A stretch of DNA of 64,000 bases from an uncultured Rhodospirillaceae bacterium (GTDB taxonomy: Bacteria; Pseudomonadota; Alphaproteobacteria; Azospirillales; Azospirillaceae), in contig CALBDS010000004.1 of assembly GCA_937927415.1 (NCBI GenBank), positions 1 through 64,000 on the forward strand, given 5' to 3'. Positions 8,657-17,061 of this stretch are shown here, piece after piece; positions within the stretch are counted from its first letter, which is position 1, and every line of letters starts with the position of its first letter. Made by a program: the position numbers and the translations under genes. The notes beneath the pieces were generated by a model that saw only the letters and a list, made by a program, of their open reading frames with translations, ran no database searches and was not told where the DNA came from.

Positions 8657-8734
8657 GTTTACGGGCGCAACATTTCTTTTACAAAGAATTCTCTTTCTCT
8701 TGCCCACCCCCTCCCGTATCGATGATTTTTCTTA

Positions 8735-8749
8735 TTGTGCAATGCACAA
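8735..8749. promoter_or_regulatory. PhaR-like operator upstream of second phasin
   Basis: A perfect 15-bp odd palindrome (arms TTGTGCA, centre 8742) lies 6 bp upstream of the -35 box. Its arms are the same as the core of the 7882-7902 site. Confidence 0.65.
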
Positions 8750-8755
8750 AAGCGA

Positions 8756-8783
8756 TTGACTCCGCCATCCCGCCGCGTATAGT
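8756..8783 (+). promoter_or_regulatory. Candidate sigma-70 promoter of second phasin gene
   Basis: TTGACT at 8756-8761 and TATAGT at 8778-8783 are 16 bp apart. This is a better match to consensus than the first phasin promoter and has the same flanking palindromes. Confidence 0.6.
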
Positions 8784-8791
8784 GATCTCAC

Positions 8792-8804
8792 GCTGCATTG
8801 CAGC
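8792..8804. promoter_or_regulatory. PhaR-like operator at the start of the phasin 2 transcript
   Basis: A perfect 13-bp odd palindrome (arms GCTGCA, centre 8798) lies 8 bp after the -10 box. Core and position match the 7941-7957 site. Confidence 0.65.
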
Positions 8805-8888
8805 ACGCTTTCCCGCCTTCCGGTGCCGCCGATCACAGGCCGGCTGGGCGGCTCAAACCCAAATCACGCGAACGCGAGGACGCCTCTC

Positions 8889-9365
8889 ATGACCGACAAG
8901 ATCATCGCCGCCACCAAGGCTTTCGAAGACGTGGTTGCCCAGACCAAGCAGAACCTGGAAGGCTATGTGAAGACCCAGCAGGAACAGTTCGAAAAGGCCT
9001 CCAGCCAGCTGCTGAAGAGCTATGAAGAGCTGACCACCCTGTCGAAGGGCAACGTGGACGCCTTCGTCGCGTCCGGCACCGTGGTTGCCAAGGGTGCCGA
9101 GATCGCCGGCAAGCAGGTTGCGGCCTTCACCCAGGCCTCGCTGGAAAAGAACGTCGCCGCCGGCAAGGCCGTGCTGGCCGTCAAGTCGATCCGCGAACTG
9201 ATCGACCTGCAGAACAGCTACTTCAAGAGCACCCTGGACGCCCTGGTCGCCGAAGGCACCAAGCTGCAGGAACTGTCGGTGCAGGTGACCAACGACGCCC
9301 TGGCCCCGATCAGCGCCCGTGTCAACGCCACGGTGCAGAAGCTGACGAAGCCGGTCGCGGCCTGA
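8889..9365 (+). CDS. Phasin family protein (second copy)
   Basis: A 158-residue phasin, helical and free of cysteine, related to but clearly diverged from the first copy (shared blocks such as KASSQ/KASAQ near the N-terminus and LxLQNxYxK in the middle). It binds the surface of polyhydroxyalkanoate granules. GAGGA lies 9 bp before the ATG. An earlier in-frame ATG at 8823 overlaps the operator and is rejected. Codon use is strongly biased to the GC-rich optimum, suggesting high expression. Its own promoter, two operators and terminator make it an independent unit. Confidence 0.93.
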   Translation: MTDKIIAATKAFEDVVAQTKQNLEGYVKTQQEQFEKASSQLLKSYEELTTLSKGNVDAFVASGTVVAKGAEIAGKQVAAFTQASLEKNVAAGKAVLAVKSIRELIDLQNSYFKSTLDALVAEGTKLQELSVQVTNDALAPISARVNATVQKLTKPVAA

Positions 9366-9432
9366 TCCGGCACGGCGTCTTCACGCGATCCCGGCGGCGG
9401 ATGGCCTGACCATCCCCGCCCACGGTTCCGGC

Positions 9433-9466
9433 AACAGCCCGGCGGTCCCGTCCGCCGGGCTGTTTT
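9433..9466 (+). terminator. Intrinsic terminator after second phasin gene
   Basis: A 13-bp perfect stem (9433-9445 with 9452-9464, loop 9446-9451) runs into TTTT and then GCGTTT. In the remaining gap up to clpS (9467-9750) there is a TTGACA at 9528-9533 without a convincing -10; nothing else is seen. Confidence 0.85.
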
Positions 9467-9750
9467 GCGTTTGCGCCACCCATTAATATCGGTGGGTGCA
9501 ACCATCCGGCTTTCCTTTGCGGCATCCTTGACATTGCTTTCGGCTTGGCGAACCCTTGATTCGTCCGGCGGAACCGCCAGCCCCTGGCAGCTTGGCCTAT
9601 CCGTCCCTTTATTTCGGGGGAGGCACCCGTGACCTTCTGCGGACCGGACCCGGCAAAAAGACGGTTTTCGCGCCTGCCCCCTTCCATCCGGCCCACAAGT
9701 GCTCATATCATTCCCGGAGGCAAACATCGCGATGACCAACTGTTGACTCC

Positions 9751-10077
9751 ATGGCTGACAACGACAAACAAGGGGACGAGGGGAGCACGACGGGCATCGT
9801 CGTCAAGACCAAGCCCAAGACGAAAAAACCCTCGATGTACAAAGTTCTGATGCTGAACGACGACTACACACCCATGGAGTTCGTCGTTCATGTCCTCGAA
9901 CGTTTCTTCCACAAGTCGCGCGAAGAAGCGACGCGCATCATGATGCATGTGCACCGCCGCGGCGTGGGGATTTGTGGCGTTTTCACTTACGAGGTTGCGG
10001 AGACGAAGGTGACCCAGGTGATGGACTTCGCGCGCCAGAACCAGCACCCTCTGCAATGCACGCTAGAGAAGGATTAA
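9751..10077 (+). CDS. clpS: ClpS adaptor of the ClpAP protease
   Basis: A 108-residue adaptor that delivers N-degron substrates to ClpA. The core has the family landmarks: YKVLMLNDDYTPMEFVV (substrate pocket Asn-Asp), the HKSREEATRIMMHVHRRG helix with the conserved binding His, and the C-terminal FTYEVAETKV strand. A flexible Lys/Pro-rich N-terminal tail of about 28 residues precedes it. It lies 9 bp upstream of clpA and is co-transcribed. Confidence 0.96.
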   Translation: MADNDKQGDEGSTTGIVVKTKPKTKKPSMYKVLMLNDDYTPMEFVVHVLERFFHKSREEATRIMMHVHRRGVGICGVFTYEVAETKVTQVMDFARQNQHPLQCTLEKD

Positions 10078-10086
10078 ATCCGAACC

Positions 10087-12396
10087 ATGCTGTCGCGTAA
10101 TCTCGAACAGACCCTCCACCGCGCCCTGGCCTACGCTAACGAGCGCCGGCACGAATACGCGACGCTCGAACATCTGCTGCTGTCATTGATCGACGACGCC
10201 GATGCGGCCGCCGTGTTCCGTGCCTGTGGGCTGGACCTCCAGCGGCTGCGCAGCGAAATCTCGGATTACCTCGACAATGAGTTGACGAATCTGGTCACCA
10301 ACCGACCGGATGATGCCAAGCCGACGGCTGGATTCCAGCGGGTTTTGCAACGCGCTGCCATCCACGTCCAATCGTCGGGCCGGGAAGAGGTGACGGGAGC
10401 AAACGTGCTCGTCGCCTTGTTCTCCGAGCGCGAGAGCCATGCGGTCTATTTCCTGCAGGAGCAGGAGATGACCCGGTTCGACGCGGTCAACTTTATCTCT
10501 CACGGGATCGCGAAGGCGCCCGGCCGTACCGAAACCAAGCGGGTGGCCGGTGCCGACGACGACGCTGCGGCGGAGAAGGTCGTGAAAAAAGGCGGCGAGG
10601 CCCTGGAGGCCTATTGCATCAACCTGAACAAGAAGGCCGCCAGCGGGAAGATCGACCCGCTGATCGGACGGGAGCAGGAGGTCGAACGGACCATCCAGAT
10701 CCTGTGCCGGCGGTCGAAGAACAACCCGCTCTACGTGGGTGACCCCGGCGTCGGCAAGACGGCCATCGCCGAAGGGCTGGCCCGCCGCATCGTCCAGGGC
10801 GAGGTGCCGGAGGTGCTGCGCACCGCCACCATCTTCGCGCTGGATATGGGGGCACTCCTGGCCGGCACCCGCTACCGCGGTGATTTCGAGGAGCGGCTGA
10901 AGGCGGTTCTGTCGGAACTCGAACAGCATGACAACGCCGTTCTGTTCATCGACGAGATCCACACCGTCATCGGCGCCGGCGCCACCTCGGGCGGGGCGAT
11001 GGATGCGTCCAACCTGCTGAAGCCGGCGCTGGCCTCGGGTGCGCTGCGCTGCATCGGCTCCACCACCTATAAGGAATACCGCAGCTATTTCGAAAAGGAC
11101 CGGGCGCTGGTCCGCCGCTTCCAGAAGATCGACGTCAACGAACCGTCGGTCGAGGATGCGGTGAAGATCCTCCAGGGTCTGAAGCCCTATTACGAAAAGC
11201 ATCACCACGTCCGCTACACCAACGACGCCGTGCGCGCGGCGGTGGAGCTGTCGGCCCGCTACATCGGCGACCGCAAGCTGCCCGACAAGGCCATCGACAT
11301 CATCGACGAGGTGGGGGCGGCACAGATGCTGCTGCCCGAATCCAAGCGGAAGAAGACCATTTCCGTGAAGGACGTGGAGGCGGTGGTCGCCAAGATCGCC
11401 CGCATCCCGCCGAAATCGGTCAGCCGCGACGATCGGGAAACGCTCCAGAACCTGGAACGCGACCTGAAGACCATGGTCTTCGGCCAGGACAAGGCCATCG
11501 ACGCGCTGGTGTCGGCCATCAAGCTGGCCCGTGCGGGTCTGCGCGAACCGGAAAAGCCCATCGGCAACTACCTGTTCACCGGCCCCACCGGCGTGGGCAA
11601 GACCGAAGTGGCCCGCCAACTGGCCCACACGCTGGGCATCGAGCTGACCCGCTTCGACATGTCGGAATATATGGAACGCCACACGGTCTCGCGGCTGATC
11701 GGCGCCCCTCCGGGCTATGTCGGCTTCGACCAGGGCGGTCTGTTGACCGATGCCATCGACCAGCACCCCCATTGCGTGCTGCTGCTGGACGAGATCGAAA
11801 AGGCCCACCCCGACCTGTTCAACATCCTGTTGCAGGTGATGGACCACGGGAAGCTGACCGATCACAACGGCAAGAACGTGGATTTCCGCAACGTCATCCT
11901 CATCATGACGTCCAACGCCGGGGCGGCGGACATGGCCAAGCCGGCCATCGGGTTCGAGCGCGAACGCCGGGTGGGCGAGGATATGGAAGCGGTGGAGCGC
12001 ACCTTCACGCCGGAATTCCGCAACCGCCTGGACGCCATCATCCCCTTCGCGCCGCTGTCGCCGGAGGTCATCCAGCGGGTGGTGGACAAGTTCGTCATGC
12101 AGCTTGAAGCGCAGTTGGAAGACCGCGGCGTCAGCATCGCCCTGTCGGACGGCGCGCGGGATTGGCTGGGCCGCAAGGGCTATGACCCGCTCTATGGCGC
12201 CCGTCCACTGGGCCGGGTGATCCAGGAGCATCTGAAGAAGCCGTTGGCCGAGGAGTTGCTGTTCGGCCGGCTGTCCAAGGGCGGCATGGTGCGGGTGGAT
12301 CTGGACGGCGATGCGCTGTCCTTCACCTATCCCGACGTGCCCAAGAGCAAGGGGCGCTCGGACGAGGACGATCTGGTGCACGAGATGGCGGAATAA
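10087..12396 (+). CDS. clpA: ClpA, ATPase subunit of ClpAP protease
   Basis: AAA+ unfoldase of 769 residues that feeds substrates into ClpP. It has an N-terminal double Clp repeat domain (about 1-140, the ClpS docking site) and a first AAA module with Walker A GDPGVGKT (218-225). The second AAA module has Walker A GPTGVGKT (about 499-506) and Walker B LLLDEIEKAH. A C-terminal D2-small domain follows. Translation starts 9 bp after clpS. The strong terminator at 12441-12470 closes the operon before the nif promoter. Confidence 0.97.
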   Translation: MLSRNLEQTLHRALAYANERRHEYATLEHLLLSLIDDADAAAVFRACGLDLQRLRSEISDYLDNELTNLVTNRPDDAKPTAGFQRVLQRAAIHVQSSGREEVTGANVLVALFSERESHAVYFLQEQEMTRFDAVNFISHGIAKAPGRTETKRVAGADDDAAAEKVVKKGGEALEAYCINLNKKAASGKIDPLIGREQEVERTIQILCRRSKNNPLYVGDPGVGKTAIAEGLARRIVQGEVPEVLRTATIFALDMGALLAGTRYRGDFEERLKAVLSELEQHDNAVLFIDEIHTVIGAGATSGGAMDASNLLKPALASGALRCIGSTTYKEYRSYFEKDRALVRRFQKIDVNEPSVEDAVKILQGLKPYYEKHHHVRYTNDAVRAAVELSARYIGDRKLPDKAIDIIDEVGAAQMLLPESKRKKTISVKDVEAVVAKIARIPPKSVSRDDRETLQNLERDLKTMVFGQDKAIDALVSAIKLARAGLREPEKPIGNYLFTGPTGVGKTEVARQLAHTLGIELTRFDMSEYMERHTVSRLIGAPPGYVGFDQGGLLTDAIDQHPHCVLLLDEIEKAHPDLFNILLQVMDHGKLTDHNGKNVDFRNVILIMTSNAGAADMAKPAIGFERERRVGEDMEAVERTFTPEFRNRLDAIIPFAPLSPEVIQRVVDKFVMQLEAQLEDRGVSIALSDGARDWLGRKGYDPLYGARPLGRVIQEHLKKPLAEELLFGRLSKGGMVRVDLDGDALSFTYPDVPKSKGRSDEDDLVHEMAE

Positions 12397-12411
12397 AACC
12401 CGACAAGGGTT

Positions 12412-12427
12412 TGTTCCGACCCTGACA
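12412..12427. promoter_or_regulatory. Distal NifA-type site (TGT-N10-ACA)
   Basis: An exact TGT-N10-ACA match with TGT at 12412-12414 and ACA at 12425-12427. It lies before the clpA terminator and about 270 bp upstream of the nifH -24 element, further than usual, so it may be chance. Confidence 0.35.
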
Positions 12428-12440
12428 AAACTGACAAAAG

Positions 12441-12470
12441 GGCGGCGGCCTCCGGGCCGCCGCCTTTTTT
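12441..12470 (+). terminator. Intrinsic terminator after clpA
   Basis: A 10-bp all-GC stem (12441-12450 with 12455-12464, loop TCCG) followed by six T. Four A upstream can pair with the T-run. Textbook Rho-independent terminator separating clpSA from the nif promoter. Confidence 0.93.
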
Positions 12471-12573
12471 CATGAATCCGGCCAGCGGTCCTGTCCTTTT
12501 CACCCCCTGGCCGCCCCTGGCCGCCCCCTGACCAATGGTCGTATCCGGCCTTGTCACAGACTCCGACAAACGG

Positions 12574-12589
12574 TGTTTCAGTCCCGACA
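12574..12589. promoter_or_regulatory. NifA upstream activator site 1 of nifH
   Basis: TGT at 12574-12576, ten bases, ACA at 12587-12589, an exact NifA consensus about 110 bp before the -24 element. An imperfect relative (TGT-N11-ACA) occurs at 12552-12568. Confidence 0.7.
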
Positions 12590-12602
12590 AAAATCAGGGT
12601 TT

Positions 12603-12618
12603 TGTCGGGTATGTCACA
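12603..12618. promoter_or_regulatory. NifA upstream activator site 2 of nifH
   Basis: TGT at 12603-12605, ten bases, ACA at 12616-12618, an exact NifA consensus about 80 bp before the -24 element, the usual distance for activation by looping. Confidence 0.8.
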
Positions 12619-12697
12619 GACGGAAAACACAGGCGCAGAATCCGACATGCGCCGCCAACTCATTGAAAAACAATGATTTATATCCCAACCACAGAGT

Positions 12698-12713
12698 TGG
12701 CACGCTCCTTGCT
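12698..12713 (+). promoter_or_regulatory. Sigma-54 promoter of nifHDK
   Basis: TGGCACG-N4-TTGCT, a full match to the RpoN -24/-12 consensus, with GG and GC at the required spacing. It is about 95 bp before the nifH start codon and downstream of two exact NifA sites, so transcription should need NifA and RpoN. Confidence 0.95.
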
Positions 12714-12806
12714 TTTATACAGTCGATCGCGGCGGCGATCCTGACCGCCGCAACGAGATACCAGACACCAAATCGATCCTCTTGGGACCAGCAAAGGAGC
12801 GACCCT

Positions 12807-13700
12807 ATGAGCAAGCCCGGCCTTCGCCAGATCGCCTTCTACGGCAAGGGTGGTATCGGCAAGTCCACCACGTCGCAGAACACCCTGGCGGCGCTTGTCG
12901 AACTGCAGCAGAAGATCCTGATTGTCGGCTGCGACCCCAAGGCTGACTCGACCCGCCTGATCCTGCACGCCAAGGCCCAGGACACCGTGCTGCACCTGGC
13001 CGCCGAAGCCGGTTCCGTGGAAGACCTGGAACTGGAAGACGTTGTGAAGATCGGCTACGCCGGCATCAAGTGCGTCGAGTCCGGCGGTCCGGAACCGGGG
13101 GTTGGCTGTGCGGGCCGCGGCGTCATCACCGCCATCAACTTCCTGGAAGAAAACGGCGCCTATGACGACGTGGACTATGTGTCCTACGACGTGCTGGGCG
13201 ACGTGGTGTGCGGCGGTTTCGCCATGCCCATCCGTGAAAACAAGGCCCAGGAAATCTACATCGTCATGTCCGGCGAAATGATGGCGCTGTACGCCGCCAA
13301 CAACATCGCCAAGGGCATTCTGAAGTACGCCCACTCCGGCGGCGTGCGTCTGGGCGGGCTGATCTGCAACGAGCGTCAGACCGACAAGGAAATCGACCTG
13401 GCCGACGCGCTGGCCAAGCGTCTGGGTTCCAAGCTGATCCACTTCGTGCCGCGCAACAACATCGTGCAGCACGCCGAACTGCGCCGCATGACCGTGATCG
13501 AATACGCTCCGGACAGCGATCAGGCCCAGGAATACCGTGCGCTCGCCAACAAGGTGCACAACAACTCCGGCCAGGGCGTCATCCCGACCCCGATCACCAT
13601 GGAAGAGCTGGAAGAGATGCTGATGGACTTCGGCATCATGAAGACCGAAGAGCAGCAGCTCGCTGAACTGCAGGCCAAGGAAGCGGCCGCCTCGGCCTGA
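12807..13700 (+). CDS. nifH: Nitrogenase iron protein (dinitrogenase reductase)
   Basis: Homodimeric ATP-dependent electron donor to MoFe protein, 297 residues. The P-loop GKGGIGKS is at 13-20. The [4Fe-4S] ligands are Cys101 (GCAGRG) and Cys135 (VVCGG). Arg104 is the residue ADP-ribosylated by DraT in organisms that have it. AAAGGAG lies 7 bp before the ATG. It is the first gene of nifHDK behind the sigma-54 promoter and NifA sites. The sequence closely resembles Azospirillum NifH, with an Ala/Glu-rich C-terminal tail. Confidence 0.99.
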   Translation: MSKPGLRQIAFYGKGGIGKSTTSQNTLAALVELQQKILIVGCDPKADSTRLILHAKAQDTVLHLAAEAGSVEDLELEDVVKIGYAGIKCVESGGPEPGVGCAGRGVITAINFLEENGAYDDVDYVSYDVLGDVVCGGFAMPIRENKAQEIYIVMSGEMMALYAANNIAKGILKYAHSGGVRLGGLICNERQTDKEIDLADALAKRLGSKLIHFVPRNNIVQHAELRRMTVIEYAPDSDQAQEYRALANKVHNNSGQGVIPTPITMEELEEMLMDFGIMKTEEQQLAELQAKEAAASA

Positions 13701-13711
13701 TCCTGACGGCT

Positions 13712-13743
13712 GCCCGTTCCCGGCCGCACCGCCGGGAACGGGC
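13712..13743 (+). repeat. Hairpin in the nifH-nifD intergenic region
   Basis: A 13-bp perfect stem (13712-13724 with 13731-13743) with a 6-base loop and no T-run. In this position hairpins often protect the nifH message and raise NifH over NifDK output; that role is inferred here. Confidence 0.6.
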
Positions 13744-13815
13744 GCCACCCCAGCGAAAAGTTGAAGTCGTGCGCGCTGTCGCGCCACAGGTGAGTTCTAT
13801 CAGGAGGCCGGCACC

Positions 13816-15255
13816 ATGAGCTTGGCAGTGAACAAGGACCTGGACGTCAAGGGTCTTGTCGATAAGGTTCTCGAAGCCTACCCCGAGAAGTCGCGCAAGC
13901 GCCGCGCGAAGCACATCAACGTTCTTGAAGCCGAAGCCAAGGATTGCGGCGTCAAGTCGAACATCAAGTCGATCCCCGGCGTGATGACCATCCGTGGCTG
14001 CGCCTACGCCGGTTCCAAGGGTGTGGTGTGGGGTCCGATCAAGGACATGATCCACATCTCCCACGGCCCGGTCGGCTGCGGTTACTATTCCTGGTCCGGC
14101 CGCCGCAACTACTACATCGGCGACACCGGTGTGGACAGCTTCGGCACCATGCACTTCACCTCGGACTTCCAGGAGAAGGACATCGTTTTCGGCGGTGACA
14201 AGAAGCTCCACAAGGTCATCGAGGAAATCAACGAGCTGTTCCCGCTCGCCAACGGCATCTCGATCCAGTCGGAATGCCCGATCGGTCTGATCGGTGACGA
14301 CATCGAAGCGGTCGCCCGCCTGAAGTCCGCCGAAATCGGCAAGCCGATCGTGCCGGTGCGCTGCGAAGGCTTCCGCGGTGTGTCCCAGTCGCTGGGCCAC
14401 CACATCGCCAACGACTGCATCCGCGACTGGGTGTTCGAGAAGACCTCCCCCGTGGAAGGCTTCGAATCCACCCCCTACGACGTGACCATCATCGGTGACT
14501 ACAACATCGGTGGTGACGCCTGGGCCAGCCGTATCCTGCTGGAAGAAATCGGTCTGCGCGTGATTGCCCAGTGGTCGGGCGACGGCACGCTGGCCGAGCT
14601 GGAAAACACCCCCAAGGCCAAGGTGAACCTCATCCACTGCTACCGCTCGATGAACTACATCGCGCGCCACATGGAAGAGAAGTTCAACATTCCGTGGGTG
14701 GAATACAACTTCTTCGGCCCCAGCCAGATCGCCGAATCCCTGCGCAAGATCGCCGCCCTCTTTGACGACAAGATCAAGGAGAACGCGGAAAAGGTCATCG
14801 CCAAGTACCAGCCGATGGTCGATGCGGTCATCGCCAAGTACAAGACCCGCCTGGAAGGCAAGAAGGTGATGATCTACGTCGGCGGTCTGCGTCCCCGCCA
14901 CGTGGTCGATGCCTACCACGACCTGGGCATGGACATCATCGGCACGGGCTATGAATTCGCCCACAACGACGACTATCAGCGCACGCCCCACTATGTGAAG
15001 GAAGGCACGCTGATCTATGACGACGTGACCGCCTTCGAACTGGAAAAGTTCGTGGAAGAGCTGCGCCCCGATCTCGTCGCCTCGGGCATCAAGGAAAAGT
15101 ACGTCTTCCAGAAGATGGGTCTGCCGTTCCGTCAGATGCACTCCTGGGATTACTCGGGTCCGTACCACGGCTACGACGGGTTCGCCATCTTCGCCCGCGA
15201 CATGGACATGGCGATCAACAACCCGGTTTGGAACCTGACCAAGGCTCCGTTCTAA
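13816..15255 (+). CDS. nifD: Nitrogenase MoFe protein alpha chain
   Basis: Alpha subunit (479 residues) of dinitrogenase, which carries FeMo-co and reduces N2. P-cluster ligands are Cys62, Cys88 and Cys154. FeMo-co is held by Cys275 (LIHCYRS) and His442 (QMHSWDY), and the resting-state contact HHIAND holds His195. All key residues fall at the same numbers as in Azotobacter, so the protein is intact. AGGAGG lies upstream of the ATG. It is the second gene of nifHDK, 115 bp after nifH with a stabilising hairpin between. Confidence 0.99.
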   Translation: MSLAVNKDLDVKGLVDKVLEAYPEKSRKRRAKHINVLEAEAKDCGVKSNIKSIPGVMTIRGCAYAGSKGVVWGPIKDMIHISHGPVGCGYYSWSGRRNYYIGDTGVDSFGTMHFTSDFQEKDIVFGGDKKLHKVIEEINELFPLANGISIQSECPIGLIGDDIEAVARLKSAEIGKPIVPVRCEGFRGVSQSLGHHIANDCIRDWVFEKTSPVEGFESTPYDVTIIGDYNIGGDAWASRILLEEIGLRVIAQWSGDGTLAELENTPKAKVNLIHCYRSMNYIARHMEEKFNIPWVEYNFFGPSQIAESLRKIAALFDDKIKENAEKVIAKYQPMVDAVIAKYKTRLEGKKVMIYVGGLRPRHVVDAYHDLGMDIIGTGYEFAHNDDYQRTPHYVKEGTLIYDDVTAFELEKFVEELRPDLVASGIKEKYVFQKMGLPFRQMHSWDYSGPYHGYDGFAIFARDMDMAINNPVWNLTKAPF

Positions 15256-15293
15256 GTCCGCGTCCGTCAAAGCCAGGTACCAGGAGACACCCC

Positions 15294-16865
15294 ATGACGC
15301 AAGTCAACGAATTCCCCGTTTCCCAGAACGCGGACAAGGTTCTCGACCACTTCACCCTGTTCCGCCAGCCGGAATACCAGGCCCTGTTCAAGCGGAAGAA
15401 GGACGAATTCGAATTCGGCCATTCCGACGAAAAGGTCGCCGAGGTTTCGGAATGGACCAAATCGGAAGAATACAAGGCGAAGAACTTCGCCCGTGAAGCG
15501 GTCGTCATCAACCCGACCAAGGCCTGCCAGCCCATCGGCGCCATGTTCGCGGCCCAGGGCTTCGAAGGCACCCTGCCCTTCGTCCATGGGTCCCAGGGCT
15601 GCGTCGCCTATTACCGCACCCATCTGACCCGTCACTTCAAGGAGCCGAACTCCGCGGTGTCCTCGTCGATGACCGAAGACGCGGCGGTGTTCGGCGGCCT
15701 GAACAACATGATCGACGGCCTGGCGAACGCCTATTCGCTGTACAAGCCGAAGATGATCGCCGTCCTGACCACCTGCATGGCCGAAGTCATCGGCGACGAC
15801 CTGCAGGGCTTCATCGCCAACGCGAAGAAGAAGGACAGCGTTCCGGAAGAGTTCCCCGTCCCGTTCGCCCACACGCCCGCCTTCGTCGGCAGCCACATCG
15901 TCGGCTACGACAACATGATGAAGGGCATCCTCACGAACTTCTGGGGCAAGTCGGAAGACCTGGAAACCCCGAAGACCGAGAAGATCAACATCATCGGCGG
16001 CTTCGATGGCTACGCGGTCGGCAACAACCGCGAACTGAAGCGCATCTTCGGCCTGATGGGCATCGACGCCACCATCCTGTCGGACGTGTCGGACGTCTTC
16101 GACACCCCCGGTGACGGCGAATACCGCATGTACGACGGCGGTACCACCCTGGAAGAGACCAAGGAAGCCCTGCACGCCAAGGCGACCATCTCGCTCCAGG
16201 AATACAACACCCCCCAGACCCTGCAGTTCTGCAAGGAAAAGGGCCAGGAAGTTGCCAAGTTCAACTATCCGATGGGTGTTGCCGCCACCGACGAGCTGCT
16301 GCTGAAGCTGGCGGAAATCACCGGCAAGGCCATTCCCGCTTCGCTGAAGCTGGAACGCGGCCGTCTGGTGGACGCCATCGCCGACAGCCACACCCACCTG
16401 CACGGCAAGCGTTTCGCCGTGTACGGCGACCCGGACTTCTGCCTGGGCATGACCCGCTTCCTGCTGGAACTGGGTGCCGAGCCGGTGCACATCCTGTCCA
16501 CCTCCGGCTCCAAGAAGTGGGAGAAGCAGGTTCAGAAGGTGCTGGACGGCTCGCCGTTCGGCAAGGACGGTGCGGCTTACGGCGGCAAGGACCTGTGGCA
16601 CCTGCGCTCGCTGCTGTTCACCGACCGCGTGGACTACATCATCGGCAACAGCTACGGCAAGTATCTGGAACGTGACACGAAGATCCCGCTGATCCGTCTC
16701 ACCTACCCGATCTTCGACCGTCACCACCACCACCGCTATCCGGTGTGGGGCTACCAGGGCGCGCTGAACGTTCTGGTCCGCATCCTCGACCGGATCTTCG
16801 AAGACATGGACGCCAACACCAGTGTCGTGGGTGTGACGGACATCTCCTTCGATCTGGTCCGCTGA
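15294..16865 (+). CDS. nifK: Nitrogenase MoFe protein beta chain
   Basis: Beta subunit (523 residues) of dinitrogenase, forming the alpha2beta2 tetramer and half of each P-cluster. Cluster ligands are Cys78 (KACQP), Cys103 (SQGCVAY) and Cys161 (TTCMAE). The N-terminal extension of about 60 residues is the usual NifK arm that wraps NifD. AGGAG lies 7 bp before the ATG. The stop is followed by an 11-bp GC hairpin (16907-16932) before nifE. Confidence 0.99.
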   Translation: MTQVNEFPVSQNADKVLDHFTLFRQPEYQALFKRKKDEFEFGHSDEKVAEVSEWTKSEEYKAKNFAREAVVINPTKACQPIGAMFAAQGFEGTLPFVHGSQGCVAYYRTHLTRHFKEPNSAVSSSMTEDAAVFGGLNNMIDGLANAYSLYKPKMIAVLTTCMAEVIGDDLQGFIANAKKKDSVPEEFPVPFAHTPAFVGSHIVGYDNMMKGILTNFWGKSEDLETPKTEKINIIGGFDGYAVGNNRELKRIFGLMGIDATILSDVSDVFDTPGDGEYRMYDGGTTLEETKEALHAKATISLQEYNTPQTLQFCKEKGQEVAKFNYPMGVAATDELLLKLAEITGKAIPASLKLERGRLVDAIADSHTHLHGKRFAVYGDPDFCLGMTRFLLELGAEPVHILSTSGSKKWEKQVQKVLDGSPFGKDGAAYGGKDLWHLRSLLFTDRVDYIIGNSYGKYLERDTKIPLIRLTYPIFDRHHHHRYPVWGYQGALNVLVRILDRIFEDMDANTSVVGVTDISFDLVR

Positions 16866-16906
16866 TCCTTCGGGCCGGCGACGGCTCCGATTACCTCCCG
16901 AGCAAG

Positions 16907-16932
16907 CCCCCGCCCTGGTGTCAGGGCGGGGG
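16907..16932 (+). repeat. GC-rich hairpin between nifK and nifE
   Basis: An 11-bp perfect stem (16907-16917 with 16922-16932, loop GTGT) without a T-run. It may stabilise the 3' end of nifHDK mRNA or partly attenuate readthrough into nifEN. Confidence 0.55.
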
Positions 16933-16953
16933 TGGCCACCACGGGTTCCGGGT

Positions 16954-16969
16954 TGGCGTTGCCGTTGCA
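16954..16969 (+). promoter_or_regulatory. Candidate internal sigma-54 promoter for nifEN
   Basis: TGGCGTT-N4-TTGCA has GG and GC at sigma-54 spacing and lies 93 bp before the nifE start. The match is weaker than the nifH promoter and I see no exact TGT-N10-ACA site close upstream, so nifEN may instead be read through from nifHDK. Confidence 0.45.
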
Positions 16970-17061
16970 CCAAGCCACCCGGTTCCCCCTCTTCCGGACC
17001 ATCGGGCGGGGGCCTGACCCGGAAGACGACCCCAAGGGCGTCATTCGCGCGGAGGCGAACC

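Noticed and set aside
12552..12568. TGT-N11-ACA as a further NifA site at nifH
   Set aside because: Spacing deviates from N10. It is kept only as a comment on the promoter region because exact sites are nearby.
10183..12663. Long minus-strand open frame antisense to clpA (826 codons)
   Set aside because: It mirrors clpA with His/Val/Gln-rich low-likelihood protein. High GC and codon bias leave the antisense frame open; no domain is visible.
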